Below, in pieces: positions 33,468 to 43,108 of a DNA stretch of 64,000 nt. A program made the position numbers and the translations under genes. The stretch is from Lucinisca nassula (lineage: Eukaryota > Mollusca > Bivalvia > Lucinida > Lucinidae): NCBI GenBank assembly GCA_963580285.1, contig OY757013.1, positions 153,315,900 to 153,379,899 of the forward strand, given 5' to 3'. Each line of letters opens with the position of its first letter. Position 1 is the stretch's first letter. The notes beneath the pieces are model-generated. The model worked only from the letters and a program-made list of their open reading frames with translations, was not told where the DNA came from and made no database searches.

Positions 33468-34527
33468 TTTTAGCTCACCTTGAGCACGAAGTGCTCAAGG
33501 TGAGCTATTGTTATCAGTGAATAACTGTCGTTCCGTGTCCTGCATCCGGCGTCACAACAATTTGCTTTAAAAGACTTAAGCCCTTGTGCCAATTTCATTT
33601 AATCTTCACAACAGTGTTGCCTAGGTTGCTCTTTACGGAAATAGCTAAAATCTTTCCGCTCTGATAAACAAGATGGCTGCCAGAGCTAAAAATAGAAAAA
33701 TCTTTAAACGGCTAATCCTCCCATACCCCTAGGCCGATTTTATTCAATCTTCATGGGAATGTTGCTTAGATGACCCTCTACTAAAGTAGCTAAAATCATT
33801 TCGCTCTGATGAACAAGATGGCCACCAGAGCTGAAAATAGAAAAAACACCAACAATTTGCTTAAAATGCTAACTCCTCCTAAACCCTTGGGCCAATTTTT
33901 TTTCTTCAGGAATGTTGCCATGATGGCTGTCTACCAAAATACCTAAAATCGTTCCGCTCTGATGAACAAGATGGCCACCAGAGCTAAAAACAGAAAAATC
34001 TTTAAATGTTAAATGACTACTCCTCCCATTTAATTCAAACTTCATTGGAATGTTGCTTAGGCGACCCTCTACCAATACAGCTAAAATTATTCCACTCCAA
34101 AGAACAAGATGGCCACCAGAGCTAAAAATAGAAAAATGCCAACAATTTGCTTAAAATGCTAATTCCTCCTAAACCCGTGGGCCAATTTCAGTTAAACTTC
34201 ACAGGAATGTTGCCTAGGTGGCTCTCTACCAAAATAGCTAAAACCGGTCCACTCTGATGAGCAAGATGGCCACCAGAGCTAAAAATAGAAAAATCTTTAA
34301 ATGACCACTCCTCCCATACCCCTGGGCTAATTATACTGTTTACCAATGTCCTAAAACCAGACCGCTAAGCATATATGGGTTACCTGCCTAATTTTCTGAA
34401 ACTTGTTCCATGGACAAATGTTTCAAAACCATACATACGGTTCTAATCCAGCTCAAATCTTGTTATGTGTATAAAAAGTGTACAAGCTTATATTCAGGTG
34501 AGCATTTCTGGTCCTCATGGGTTGTTT
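33468..34527. repeat. HTA-G element, copy a
   Basis: Starts with the hairpin TAGCTCACCTTGAGCACGAA / GTGCTCAAGGTGAGCTA. It then has 4-5 units of about 160 bases (AACAAGATGGCCACCAGAGC, AGGAATGTTGCCTAGG) and ends with the arm CAGGTGAGCATT then GGTCCTCATGGG. The TCCGT tract is nearly absent in this copy. Confidence 0.75.
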
Positions 34528-34677
34528 AGATTAATTTAGATTCACTGTCAATGCCGTATGTTACCAAGGACACTAACAGTGTATGTTTTCTGTTTCTAAA
34601 ATATAAGAAAAAGCTAACTGCATGCATGTACAAATAATGTATGGTAAAATTTTAACAGCATGTCATGAACATTAATG

Positions 34678-34900
34678 AATTAACTCTTATCATGCTGTTC
34701 AGGACAACCCATATCTTTGGAAACAGTGTAGATCCAGATCAGTTGGCTTCTGAAGAAGCCATCTGATCAGGATCTAACTGTTTGGCATTCAGTTTATGAA
34801 TTTGTAGGAAAAAAATACATCAAGTAATCTGATTGGTTGATAGACAGAAATGGGTGTGGCTTAAATGAATACATGTATTCAGCAAGATAAGGGTTAACAG
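34678..34900. repeat. P2 palindromic element, reverse orientation
   Basis: TTAACTCTTATCATGCTGTT ... AGCAAGATAAGGGTTAA with GTTGGCTTCTGAAGAAGCCA at the centre. Confidence 0.7.
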
Positions 34901-34997
34901 CATGTCATGAACATTAATGAATTAATAGCATACTGAAATATTTTGATCACATGTGTATATTCATTGTATGAATACATGTATTATACATTTGTCTATT

Positions 34998-35219
34998 AAA
35001 CCATTTTGTACCGGAAACCCCAAAACGGGCACCCGGGCAAACAGTGCAGGCCCTGAGCTGTCGCCGCAGAATGTGGTGTCTTTTAGGGCCTCCACTGTTT
35101 GCTAAACGTTCAGTCATTTTCCGAATAAATTTTGAAGAAAACACAACCTGACACCACTAAAGTTTGAAATGGACTCCTGCTTTATATAAGGAGGAAGATT
35201 ACCAAAACAAAAAGGGTTA
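34998..35219. repeat. P1 palindromic element
   Basis: AAACCATTTTGTACCGGAAA ... AAAAAGGGTTAA, core GGCAAACAGTGCAGGCCC / GGGCCTCCACTGTTTGC. Confidence 0.75.
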
Positions 35220-35384
35220 ATGTCGCAAATATTACAATTATTTGTTCATAATTAAGGGATATAAATGCTGGCTGTATTTTGTTTTACAATAAATGTAAAA
35301 CTTACTTCAGTTCATCCAAAATGTATATAAGTAGCATGTCCAGTACCTCTTAATGCTGAAAAAATTAACTTTGGTTGATTGTCA

Positions 35385-35542
35385 CTCCCATTTCTGACTA
35401 TCAACCAATCAGATTACTTGATATAACTGTATTCATTTGCAATCTGAATGACAAAGATGGTAGATCCTGATCAGATGGTTTCTGAATATCTACACTGTTT
35501 GCAAAGGTAGGGGTTGTTCTGCTCAGAGGAATAAAGATTAAT
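35385..35542. repeat. P2 palindromic element, partial
   Basis: CCCATTTCTGACTATCAACC, CCTGATCAGATGGTTTCTGA and CTACACTGTTTGCAAAGG. The left end is lost. Confidence 0.6.
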
Positions 35543-35904
35543 TTTTCGTCCAGTCCGTAATGGTATATGTTTCATGTGTATCATATATTCAACTGACAGG
35601 TTTGTATTATGAGAATTGTAATGAGTTTTCTTGCACACCAGACAAGGAAATCCGTGATTTTACCCTGGGATAGAAATTTATGTTCTGACCCTGGTGTTCC
35701 GACCCAAAATCGAATATAATCGCATGTTTGATAAATGCACTGGTTGATTACGACCTCGTATGCGCCGTCCTTAAGGTTGACACAGCAACGTCACTAAACA
35801 TTCCTGCAGTGTCAACACAATATGTCGGACGTTGGTAACCGAAGTGACGGCAGCATTAAAAATCCGCTTTAAGAAATGGAAGGTATGCAAGAAAAAGAAT
35901 CCAA

Positions 35905-36040
35905 TATGGGTGTGAGGGGTGGATAGAAAAATCCGTCCCTTGGGATCACTGTCCGGCATCACTCGGCAAGCCTCGTGATGCCAAACAGTGTCCCTTGGGA
36001 CGGATTTTTCCATCCACCCCTCACACCCATATAAGATTCT
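35905..36040. repeat. H-loop long hairpin
   Basis: Arms of about 55 bases: GGGTGTGAGGGGTGGATAGA ... TCCATCCACCCCTCACACCC, with central GGCATCACTCGGCAAGCCTC. An overlapping 135-codon minus-strand frame reads straight through the palindrome and is not a gene. Confidence 0.75.
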
Positions 36041-36274
36041 TATATTATCATATAGCGTCGATAGTGTCATGTCATAAAAATCATATGACCACACTTGTAA
36101 TAACACATGGCTACTGGTGCATAACGTCATAGTGCTGTCCGTGACAATCCCATGATTTGTATTGAAATTCTTTTGCAATTAAAATCCAATATAAATATGT
36201 TCTATAAAAGGGTTATCCTTTGGAAGCAAAGAATACACCACAGAAGTGAAAAATATGGAGTGTACATGTTTTTT

Positions 36275-36326
36275 CTGGGCCAGACTAGCTAGTTTCGGCC
36301 AGTTAGGCCTCATCAGTGACCCTCAG
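36275..36326 (-). ncRNA. Hammerhead ribozyme, type I, unit 1
   Basis: Minus strand 5'-3': CTGAGGGTCA (stem I 5' side), CTGATGA (core), GGCC-TAACT-GGCC (stem II), GAA (core), ACTAGCTAGT (minimal stem III), C17, then TGGCCC (stem I 3' side). All invariant core positions are present (CUGAUGA, GAA, A15.1-U16.1, H17 = C). The predicted cleavage is between 36283 and 36282. Stem I pairs GGGTCA with TGGCCC, including one G-U. Stem III is so short that monomers may be weak and dimers favoured. Confidence 0.87.
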
Positions 36327-36537
36327 ATATTTTCAAAATTCCACAATGGAATCAATGATTCCAAAGGACAAGAAAATATAATCTACACTATGATGTAGGG
36401 CAGGGAGACGTTTTACCGCCGCCACACATTCCCACACACCAGCTGTAGTGAAGTTAAATATGTTCTATAAAAGGGTTATCCTTTGGAAGCAAAGAATACA
36501 CCACAGAAGTGTAAAATATGGAGTGTACATGTTTTTT

Positions 36538-36589
36538 CTGGGCCAGACTAGCTAGTTTCGGCCAATTAGGCCTCATCAGTGACCCTCAG
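36538..36589 (-). ncRNA. Hammerhead ribozyme, type I, unit 2
   Basis: Same as unit 1 with stem-loop II GGCC-TAATT-GGCC. Predicted cleavage between 36546 and 36545, 263 bases from the first site. Confidence 0.87.
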
Positions 36590-36800
36590 ATATTTTCAAA
36601 ATTCCACAATGGAATCAATAATTCCAAAGGACAAGAAAATATAATCTACACTATGATGTAGGGCAGGGAGACGTTTTACCGCCGCCACACATTCCCACAC
36701 ACCAGCTGTAGTGAAGTTAAATATGTTCTATAAAAGGGTTATCCTTTGGAAGCAAAGAATACACCACAGAAGTGTAAAATATGGAGTGTACATGTTTTTT

Positions 36801-36852
36801 CTGGGCCAGACTAGCTAGTTTCGGCCAATTAGGCCTCATCAGTGACCCTCAG
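36801..36852 (-). ncRNA. Hammerhead ribozyme, type I, unit 3
   Basis: Identical core to unit 2. Predicted cleavage between 36809 and 36808. Confidence 0.87.
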
Positions 36853-37063
36853 ATATTTTCAAAATTCCACAATGGAATCAATGATTCCAAAGGACAAGAA
36901 AATATAATCTACACTATGATGTAGGGCAGGGAGACGTTTTACCGCCGCCACACATTCCCACACACCAGCTGTAGTGAAGTTAAATATGTTCTATAAAAGG
37001 GTTATCCTTTGGAAGCAAAGAATACACCACAGAAGTGTAAAATATGGAGTGTACATGTTTTTT

Positions 37064-37115
37064 CTGGGCCAGACTAGCTAGTTTCGGCCAATTAGGCCTC
37101 ATCAGTGACCCTCAG
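37064..37115 (-). ncRNA. Hammerhead ribozyme, type I, unit 4
   Basis: Identical core to units 2 and 3. Predicted cleavage between 37072 and 37071. For a minus-strand transcript this is the first ribozyme made. Confidence 0.87.
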
Positions 37116-37374
37116 ATATTTTCAAAATTCCACAATGGAATCAATGATTCCAAAGGACAAGAAAATATAATCTACACTATAATGTAGGGCAGGGAGACGT
37201 TTTACCGCCGCCACACATTCCCACACACCAGCTGTAGTGATATAAAGTCTTCATATGATAAACAGAATCTTTAACTAGTCATCATTTAATTGATAAGGTT
37301 AAAGGAAAAAATCCAAGAATTGGCCTCAGAGCTGTAGTAGTATTTTTGGTGATGGTTCAACGGTATATTTTCAG

Positions 37375-37480
37375 CCGACTAAGAAGAACGTAAGGTTTGC
37401 TGACTTACATTATGAGGAACAAGAAGACCAAGGAGAATCTGAGTCTGATCAGGATAAACTGTTTGTTAAGAGAAATAAAG
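37375..37480 (+). CDS. CEP126: CEP126-like, exon g (VRFAD block)
   Basis: Acceptor TATTTTCAG at 37366-37374, donor GTAACA at 37481, phase 0 in, 1 out. It encodes PTKKNVRFADLHYEEQEDQG then ESESDQDKLFVKRNK. KKNVRFAD fits the KKLRWFDE position of vertebrate CEP126 and is also an RVxF-like phosphatase-1 docking match, followed by an acidic stretch. Only 132 bases separate it from the retrozyme array. Confidence 0.85.
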
Positions 37481-37557
37481 GTAACAGACACATTTTATAC
37501 TTGTTTTGCATAAGCTGTCTGTTGAAATGTGATTGCAATGCTTTTGATTTCATTTAA

Positions 37558-37830
37558 CTCTTTAAGCTTTTGATTTCATTTAACTCTTTTAAGATGAAAA
37601 AAAAAAAAAACACTGCATCTTAAAATGTCATCTCTTTATGTCGTCTGCTGCATCTTCTTGCAAACATTTCAAACATTTTTCCACACAGGCATACAATGCA
37701 GACCCTGATCAGACTGAGCAGTCTGATTTGGGTCCACACTGTTTGCAACAATGACTTCTAATGTATCCAGGAGACAGCAAAGCTGATGAAAATTTTTGTG
37801 ATTACCATACCTAATATTTTAAACCCTAAA
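37558..37830. repeat. P3 palindromic element
   Basis: GTCTGCTGCATCTTCTTGCA, GCATACAATGCAGACC / GGGTCCACACTGTTTGC and CCAGGAGACAGCAAAGCTGA. Confidence 0.65.
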
Positions 37831-38030
37831 ATGGGGCACTGGTAAACAATGCAGTCCCAGACCAGACCCAACAGACTGTGGGATCTGATCAGAGACTTCA
37901 CGGTTTGCCAAAAAACTCAGACGTTTTGTGCATAAATTTCGTAAAATATCCCAACCTGAGGCCCTAAATTATGAAATGGGCTTCTACTATATATAAGGGA
38001 GAAGATTCTGTTGAGGACAAAACTGTAAAA
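37820..38030. repeat. P1 palindromic element, diverged
   Basis: AAACCCTAAAATGGGGCACT, GGTAAACAATGCAGTCCCAG and the arm AATGGGCTTCTACTATATAT. Confidence 0.6.
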
Positions 38031-38034
38031 TGCC

Positions 38035-38110
38035 TGTTTTAAGAATACCATACAAAATCCTAAAAATTTGGACTCCTTGAGGACTTCCTGTAGTTCTTCT
38101 AACATTTTAA
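38035..38110. repeat. P5 fragment
   Basis: AAATTTGGACTCCTTGAGGA and TTTTAACAAATTTGTTTCAT match the left arm of P5 copies at 51268 and 55975; the rest is missing. Confidence 0.55.
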
Positions 38111-38160
38111 CAAATTTGTTTCATAATCCATGATCATAACAAGTACCCACAAGATATGAG

Positions 38161-38392
38161 CCAGCGCTCGGCAAAATCTATAATAAGACCAGGGTGACCA
38201 GCTAAGACACAGATCAGCCTGCACATCCACACAGTCTGATCAGAGTCTTCATTGATCGCATAAGCCCCCTATAGCCTCTGGGCTATTCATAGGGCAACAA
38301 GAGAATGCTCCGACCAGGCTGATCTGACTGGCAGGCTGAACTGAGTCTTCGACCATAGCACAGGTCTTATTGTAGGTTTTGTCATGCGCTGG
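38161..38392. mobile_element. MITE, GCCAGCGC...AAAATCTATAATAAGACC ends
   Basis: Inverted ends GCCAGCGCTCGGCAAAATCT and (reverse) GCCAGCGCATGACAAAACCT. The interior holds two inverted CAGATCAGCCTG pieces and CTATAGCCTCTGGGCTATTC. No ORF. Confidence 0.75.
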
Positions 38393-38507
38393 CACATTAT
38401 TATTTTTTTTTTTTGAGAAGTAAGAAAAATTATCCTGAAATTATTTTCATTAGGCAGCCTTTTACACGATGAATACCATGAAGATCATCTATTTGTTGAC
38501 TTGTCCA

Positions 38508-38718
38508 TAAACCCATTTTGTACCAAATGGAATCTTCCTCCTTATATATAGCAGGAGTCCATTTCAAAATTTAGGGATGTCAGGTTGTGTTTTCATCAAA
38601 ATTTATTTGGAAAATGACTGAACTTTTAGCAGACAGTGGAGGCCCTGATCAGACGGTGCATTCTGCAGTGTCTGTTCTGGGACTGCACTGTTTGCCTGGG
38701 TACCCGTTTTGGGGTTTG
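38508..38718. repeat. P1 palindromic element
   Basis: AACCCATTTTGTACCAAATG ... CCCGTTTTGGGGTTTGGG, ending where HTA-G copy b begins. Confidence 0.7.
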
Positions 38719-39105
38719 GGTTTTTAGCTCACCTGAGCCAACGGCTCAGGGTGAGCTATTGTGATCGCTCACCGTCCGTTGTCGTCGTCGTCCTTCCGTC
38801 CGTCCACAATTTCTTTAAACAACATCTCCTCCTAAACCACTGAACAGATTTTGACAAAACTTGGTAGAAATTATCCTTAGGTGCTCCTCTCCCAAAGTTG
38901 TTCAAAGAATTCAATTCCATGCAGAACTCTGGTTGTCATGGCAACGAAAAGGGGGAAAATAATAGAAAACCTTTAAAAATCTTCTTGTATGAAACCGGAT
39001 GGCCCAGGTCTTTGATATTTGGTATGAAGCTTTTTCTAGTGGACCTCTACCAAGATTGTTCAAATTATAGCCCTGGGGCAAAAAATACACCCGTGCTGGG
39101 GCCCA

Positions 39106-41415
39106 TTGGTTTTACATAAGCTTATAGAGGGAAAACCTTTAAAAATCTTCTTGTCTGAATCTAGAAGGCCGAGGTCTTTGATATTTGGTATAAAGCTTGT
39201 AGCAGATGCTACTACTGAGGATATATGGAACAGCATCAAGACCGGTCTGCTCAAGACAACTGAAGAGGTGTGTTGCACAACTCGGCCCCACCGCTGGCGT
39301 CGTGAAACCTGGTGGTGGAATGAGGATGTTAATAAGGTCATTGCAGCCAAGCGGCAAGCCTTTAAAGCTTGGAAGACTGGTAAGGGCACCCGTGCATCAT
39401 ATCTTGCGGCCAAACGCATAGCCAGACGAGCGGTGCACCATGCTCGCCAAGAAGCTGAGAAGGAGATCTACAAGAATATTGACCCTAAGTCCTCAGAAGT
39501 ATACCGCCTTGCTAACCAGATGAGAAGAGAGAATGCCGATGTTGTAGGTGACAAACCAGTAAAGAATGATGCAGGGGAGATGTCAATGAGTGAAGACTCA
39601 AAGCAGAGGGCCTGGTTAGAACACTACCAAAGGCTACTCAATGTTGAGTTTGACTGGGACCCTGACCACCTATCTGATGAACCACCAGTGGAAGGGCCAC
39701 CCATCCCAATCACTATTGATATGGTTAAGAAGGCTATCTCTCAGATGAAGACTGGCAAAGCACCGGGTCCCTCTGGCATAGTGGTGGAGATGATAAGAGC
39801 TGCAGGCGATGCGGGTGCCTCAATGATCCGCGACCTTGCAGCTGCAATCATCCGTGATGGGAAGGTACCCTGTGACTGGGAACAGAGTTTCATTGTCTGT
39901 CTCTACAAGGGCAAGGGCGATGCATTGGAACGGGGCAACTACCGTGGTCTCAAGCTGACAGAACAGGTCATGAAAGTCCTGGAGAGGATTGTGGATGGCC
40001 TCATCAGGCAGTTGGTGTCCATCGACGATTCCCAGTTTGGCTTCGTCCCAGGAAGAGGCACAACAGATGCAATTTTTGTTGTACGGCAGCTGCAAGAGAA
40101 GTATCTGGCGGCCAACAGGAGACTCTACATGGCTTTTGTAGACCTGGAGAAGGCATTTGATCGAGTGCCTAGGAAAGTCATCTGGTGGGCACTAAGAAAA
40201 CTTGGAGTGGACGAGTGGATTGTGAAACTGGTCCAAGGGATGTATGCTAATGCTCGGAGCCGTGTCCGCGTTGGTGATGGTTACAGTGAAGAATTCGAGG
40301 TGAAGGTGGGTGTTCATCAAGGCTCTGTTCTCAGCCCACTGCTTTTCATCATTGTGCTTGAAGCCTTGTCATGCGAGTTCCGCTCTGGAGTCCCCTGGGA
40401 GGACCTGTATGCTGATGACCTTGTCATCATAGCTGAATCCCTTGAGGAATGTGTCAGGAGGCTCTTAACTTGGAAAGACGCAATGGAGGCGAAAGGGCTG
40501 AGAGTGAATGCAGGAAAGACAAAGATCATGATCTGTGGTACAGGTCTGGACCTCTTGCAGAGTACAGGCCAGTTCCCATGCGCTGTATGTCGCACTGGAG
40601 TGGGCAGCAACAGTATCTTTTGTAATGGCTGCAAGTTCTGGGTGCACAAGAAATGCAGTGGGCTCAAACGCTTGAAAGAGGACCCTGATTACAGGTGTAC
40701 ACGTTGCCAAGGAACTGCACGCCCCTTAGATGGCAGACCACAGAGGGAAGTCCAAGTCGGATCCAACAAGCTGGAGGTTGTAGCTTCCTTCTGCTACCTA
40801 GGTGATATGCTCTCTGCAGCAGGTGGTTGCGACCTTGCAACTACATCACGTGTGAAAACAGCCTGGAAGAAATTCAAGGAGTTGCTACCAGTTCTCTCTT
40901 CCCGCCACCTCTCGTTCAAGACACGTGGCCGTGTGTATAGCTCTTGTGTGCGGAGCGCAATGCTCCATGCCAGTGAGACATGGCCATTGACAAAGCCAAA
41001 CCTCCAACGTCTACAGCGAAATGACAGGGCAATGATCAGACAGATCTGCAATGTCAAGCCACAGGACACTGTCACCATCAGGTCCAGTGAGTTACTTGAA
41101 CGTCTTGGCATTGAGGACCTGGACCTCATCCTGAAAGAGAGAAGACTTCGCTGGCATGGACATGTGGAACGCTCCAACGGTGCAGTCAAGACTGCCTGTG
41201 ACATACAGGTAGGTGGAAAGCGGGGACCAGGAAGGCCCAAGATGACTTGGAAGCAGCTAACAGAAAGAGATTGCAGAGAATGGAAGCTCTCTGCTATCGA
41301 TCCTCATGATAGACAAGCCTGGAGATCTGGTGTAAGATCTGCCATGCGTGCAGCAAGCCAGCTACCTGGAAGGGGGCCCACTTATGTGGACGCTGCCCCT
41401 GTACCTGCACGTTAA
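39106..41415 (+). CDS. Reverse transcriptase ORF of RTE-like LINE, fused to 31 repeat-derived codons
   Basis: A 769-codon open frame. Residues 1-31 are HTA-G repeat sequence read in frame by chance; 32-769 are retrotransposon. The upstream endonuclease is missing. Visible RT motifs: KAPGPSG (218-224), FVDLEKAFDRVP (344-355), HQGSVLSP (404-411) and the catalytic YADD (435-438). Next comes a PHD-like zinc finger (about 492-534) with CAVC, CNGC, HKKC and CTRC, then a thumb/C-terminal region with GRPKMTW near the end. The frame has no stop or shift over 738 codons, so the insertion is recent. RTE-type is my best guess from motif style and the simple TGATGATTG-like 3' end. It could not mobilise itself without the missing part. 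Confidence 0.85.
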   Translation: MVLHKLIEGKPLKIFLSESRRPRSLIFGIKLVADATTEDIWNSIKTGLLKTTEEVCCTTRPHRWRRETWWWNEDVNKVIAAKRQAFKAWKTGKGTRASYLAAKRIARRAVHHARQEAEKEIYKNIDPKSSEVYRLANQMRRENADVVGDKPVKNDAGEMSMSEDSKQRAWLEHYQRLLNVEFDWDPDHLSDEPPVEGPPIPITIDMVKKAISQMKTGKAPGPSGIVVEMIRAAGDAGASMIRDLAAAIIRDGKVPCDWEQSFIVCLYKGKGDALERGNYRGLKLTEQVMKVLERIVDGLIRQLVSIDDSQFGFVPGRGTTDAIFVVRQLQEKYLAANRRLYMAFVDLEKAFDRVPRKVIWWALRKLGVDEWIVKLVQGMYANARSRVRVGDGYSEEFEVKVGVHQGSVLSPLLFIIVLEALSCEFRSGVPWEDLYADDLVIIAESLEECVRRLLTWKDAMEAKGLRVNAGKTKIMICGTGLDLLQSTGQFPCAVCRTGVGSNSIFCNGCKFWVHKKCSGLKRLKEDPDYRCTRCQGTARPLDGRPQREVQVGSNKLEVVASFCYLGDMLSAAGGCDLATTSRVKTAWKKFKELLPVLSSRHLSFKTRGRVYSSCVRSAMLHASETWPLTKPNLQRLQRNDRAMIRQICNVKPQDTVTIRSSELLERLGIEDLDLILKERRLRWHGHVERSNGAVKTACDIQVGGKRGPGRPKMTWKQLTERDCREWKLSAIDPHDRQAWRSGVRSAMRAASQLPGRGPTYVDAAPVPAR

Positions 41416-41436
41416 TCAAAAATCCGTTGATGATTG
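39199..41436 (+). mobile_element. 5'-truncated RTE-like LINE, 7-bp target duplication
   Basis: Inserted in an HTA-G array unit: the unit's ...AAAGCTT at 39192-39198 is repeated at 41437-41443, where the unit continues as CATCTAGTGGACC. The 3' end after the stop is only about 20 bases, ending CCGTTGATGATTG, like the short simple tails of RTE elements. Confidence 0.85.
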
Positions 41437-42793
41437 AAAGCTTCATCTAGTGGACCTCTACCAAGATTGTTCAAATTATGGCCCTGGGGCCAAAAATGCC
41501 CCCACGTCGTGGGCCCACTGGTTTTACATAGGCTTATATAGGGAAAACCTTTAAAATCTTCTTGTATGAAACCAGAAGGCCCGGCTCTTTGGTATTTGGT
41601 ATGAAGCTTCATCTAGTGGACCTCTTCCAAGATTGTTCAAATTATAGCCCTAGGGCTAAAATTAACCCCGCGCCAGGGCCCACTGGATTTACATTGGCTT
41701 ATTTGGGGAAATCCATTAAAAATCTTTTTATCTGAAACCAGAAGGCCCAGGTCTTTGCTAGTTAGTATGAAGCTTAATCTAGTGGACCTCTACCAAGATT
41801 GTTCAAATTATAGCCCTAGGACCAAAAATGCTCCTGTGGCGGGGCCTACTGATTTAACATAGGCTTATATAGGGAAAACCTTGGGAATCTTCTTATCTGA
41901 AACCAGAAGGCCCAGGTCTTTTATATTTTGTATGAAGCTTCATCTAATGGACCTCTACCAGATTGTTCAAATTATGGTCGTGTGGCCAAAAATCAAAAAT
42001 GCCCCCACGTCGGGGCCCATTGGTTTTACATAGGCTTATATAGGGAAAACCTTTAAAAATCTTCTTGTATGAAACCAGAAGGCCCAGCTCTTTGGTATTT
42101 GGTATGAAGCTTCATCTAGTGGACCTCTTCCAAGATTGTTCAAATTATAGCCCTAGGGCTAAAATTAACCCCGCGCCGGGGCCCACTGGATTTACATAGG
42201 CTTATTTGGGGAAATCCATTAAAAATCTTTTTATCTGAAACCAGAAGGCCCAGGTCTTTGCTAGTTAGTATGAAGCTTAATCTAGTGGACCTCTACCAAG
42301 ATTGTTCAAATTATAGCCCTAGGACCAAAAATGCTCCTGTGGCGGGGCCCACTGATTTAACATAGGCTTATATAGGGAAAACCTTGGGAATCTTCTTATC
42401 TGAAACCAGAAGGCCCAGGTCTTTTATATTTTGTATGAAGCTTCATCTAATGGACCTCTACCAGATTGTTCAAATTATAGCCCTGGGACCAAAAATGCCC
42501 CCCGCGCAAAGGCGGACTGATTTTACATAGGCTTAAATAGGGAAAACCTTTGAGAAATTTCTTGTCAGAAACCAGAAGGCCCAGGTCTTTGATATTTGGT
42601 ATGAAGCTTCATCTAGTGGACCATTACCAAGATTGTTCAAATTAAAGCCCTGGTGTCAAAATGGCCCCATGCCAGGGTCTACCGAGATTGTTGAAATTAT
42701 AGACCTGGGGCCAAAATTTGCCCCACCCTGGGTCGCACATGTATATCTCTTAGCTCAGGTGAGCGAATTAGGACCATCATGGTCCTCTTGTTT

Positions 42794-43108
42794 CTTGGCA
42801 GGACAACATCAAAGGCTCTGCCAGAACAGATAGCAAAGAATTCATTGTACACCACCACCTCATTATAACATGGGCCGGTACGATTTCAAAATGGATCTCA
42901 ACAATGTATAGGTTATATAGAAAAATGACCATGGTCCTTTTTTCTATATAATCTATACATTTTTGTTTGGATATAAGACAGTTGTTTAACTAACACGATT
43001 AGACCCCATTAAGACCCCATTAGTAGTGTAAAAAAAAAAAAAAATTGGTGTGTATTTCTTTCAGTTATGTTACATCCCAGCTCAAATTTATTTCTTTTCC
43101 ACCTGCAG
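42794..43108. other. Intron segment before exon h
   Basis: No element recognised. It includes a short inverted pair (ATCTCAACAATGTATAGGTT and TTTCTATATAATCTATACAT) and ends in the pyrimidine-rich acceptor of the next exon. Confidence 0.45.

Larger units (their letters stand above)
36192..37243 (-). mobile_element. Retrozyme-like array: four 263-bp units, each with a hammerhead ribozyme
   Basis: Units start TAAATATGTTCTATAAAAGG at 36192, 36455, 36718 and 36981. The period is exactly 263 and units are nearly identical (single-base differences such as GGCCAGTTAGG versus GGCCAATTAGG). On the minus strand each carries a full hammerhead core, so an antisense transcript would be expected to self-cleave into 263-nt monomers with ends suited to circularisation. 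Tandem, non-coding units of a few hundred bases with type I hammerheads are the known form of metazoan retrozymes, which move by using another element's reverse transcriptase. Activity is inferred. The outer boundaries are ambiguous: the last unit ends TGTAGTGA before TATAAAG. Confidence 0.85.
38721..42793. repeat. HTA-G element, copy b, split by an RTE-like LINE
   Basis: Hairpin TAGCTCACCTGAGCCAACGG / CTCAGGGTGAGCTA, then GTCGTCGTCCTTCCGTCCGT, then tandem units of about 165 bases (AAGCTTCATCTAGTGGACCT, TTCAAATTATAGCCCTGGGG). End CTCAGGTGAGCGAATTAGGA then CCTCTTGTTT. Two adjacent blocks (about 41500-41990 and 42010-42480) are near-identical, showing higher-order duplication. The LINE occupies 39199-41436. 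Confidence 0.8.

Noticed and set aside
35771..36178. 135-codon minus-strand ORF
   Set aside because: Runs through a 55-base-arm palindrome and reads both arms; no recognisable domain.
43045..43108. ATG at 43045 as a gene start
   Set aside because: The sequence before 43109 is an intron 3' end (TTCTTTTCCACCTGCAG) in phase with the previous exon.
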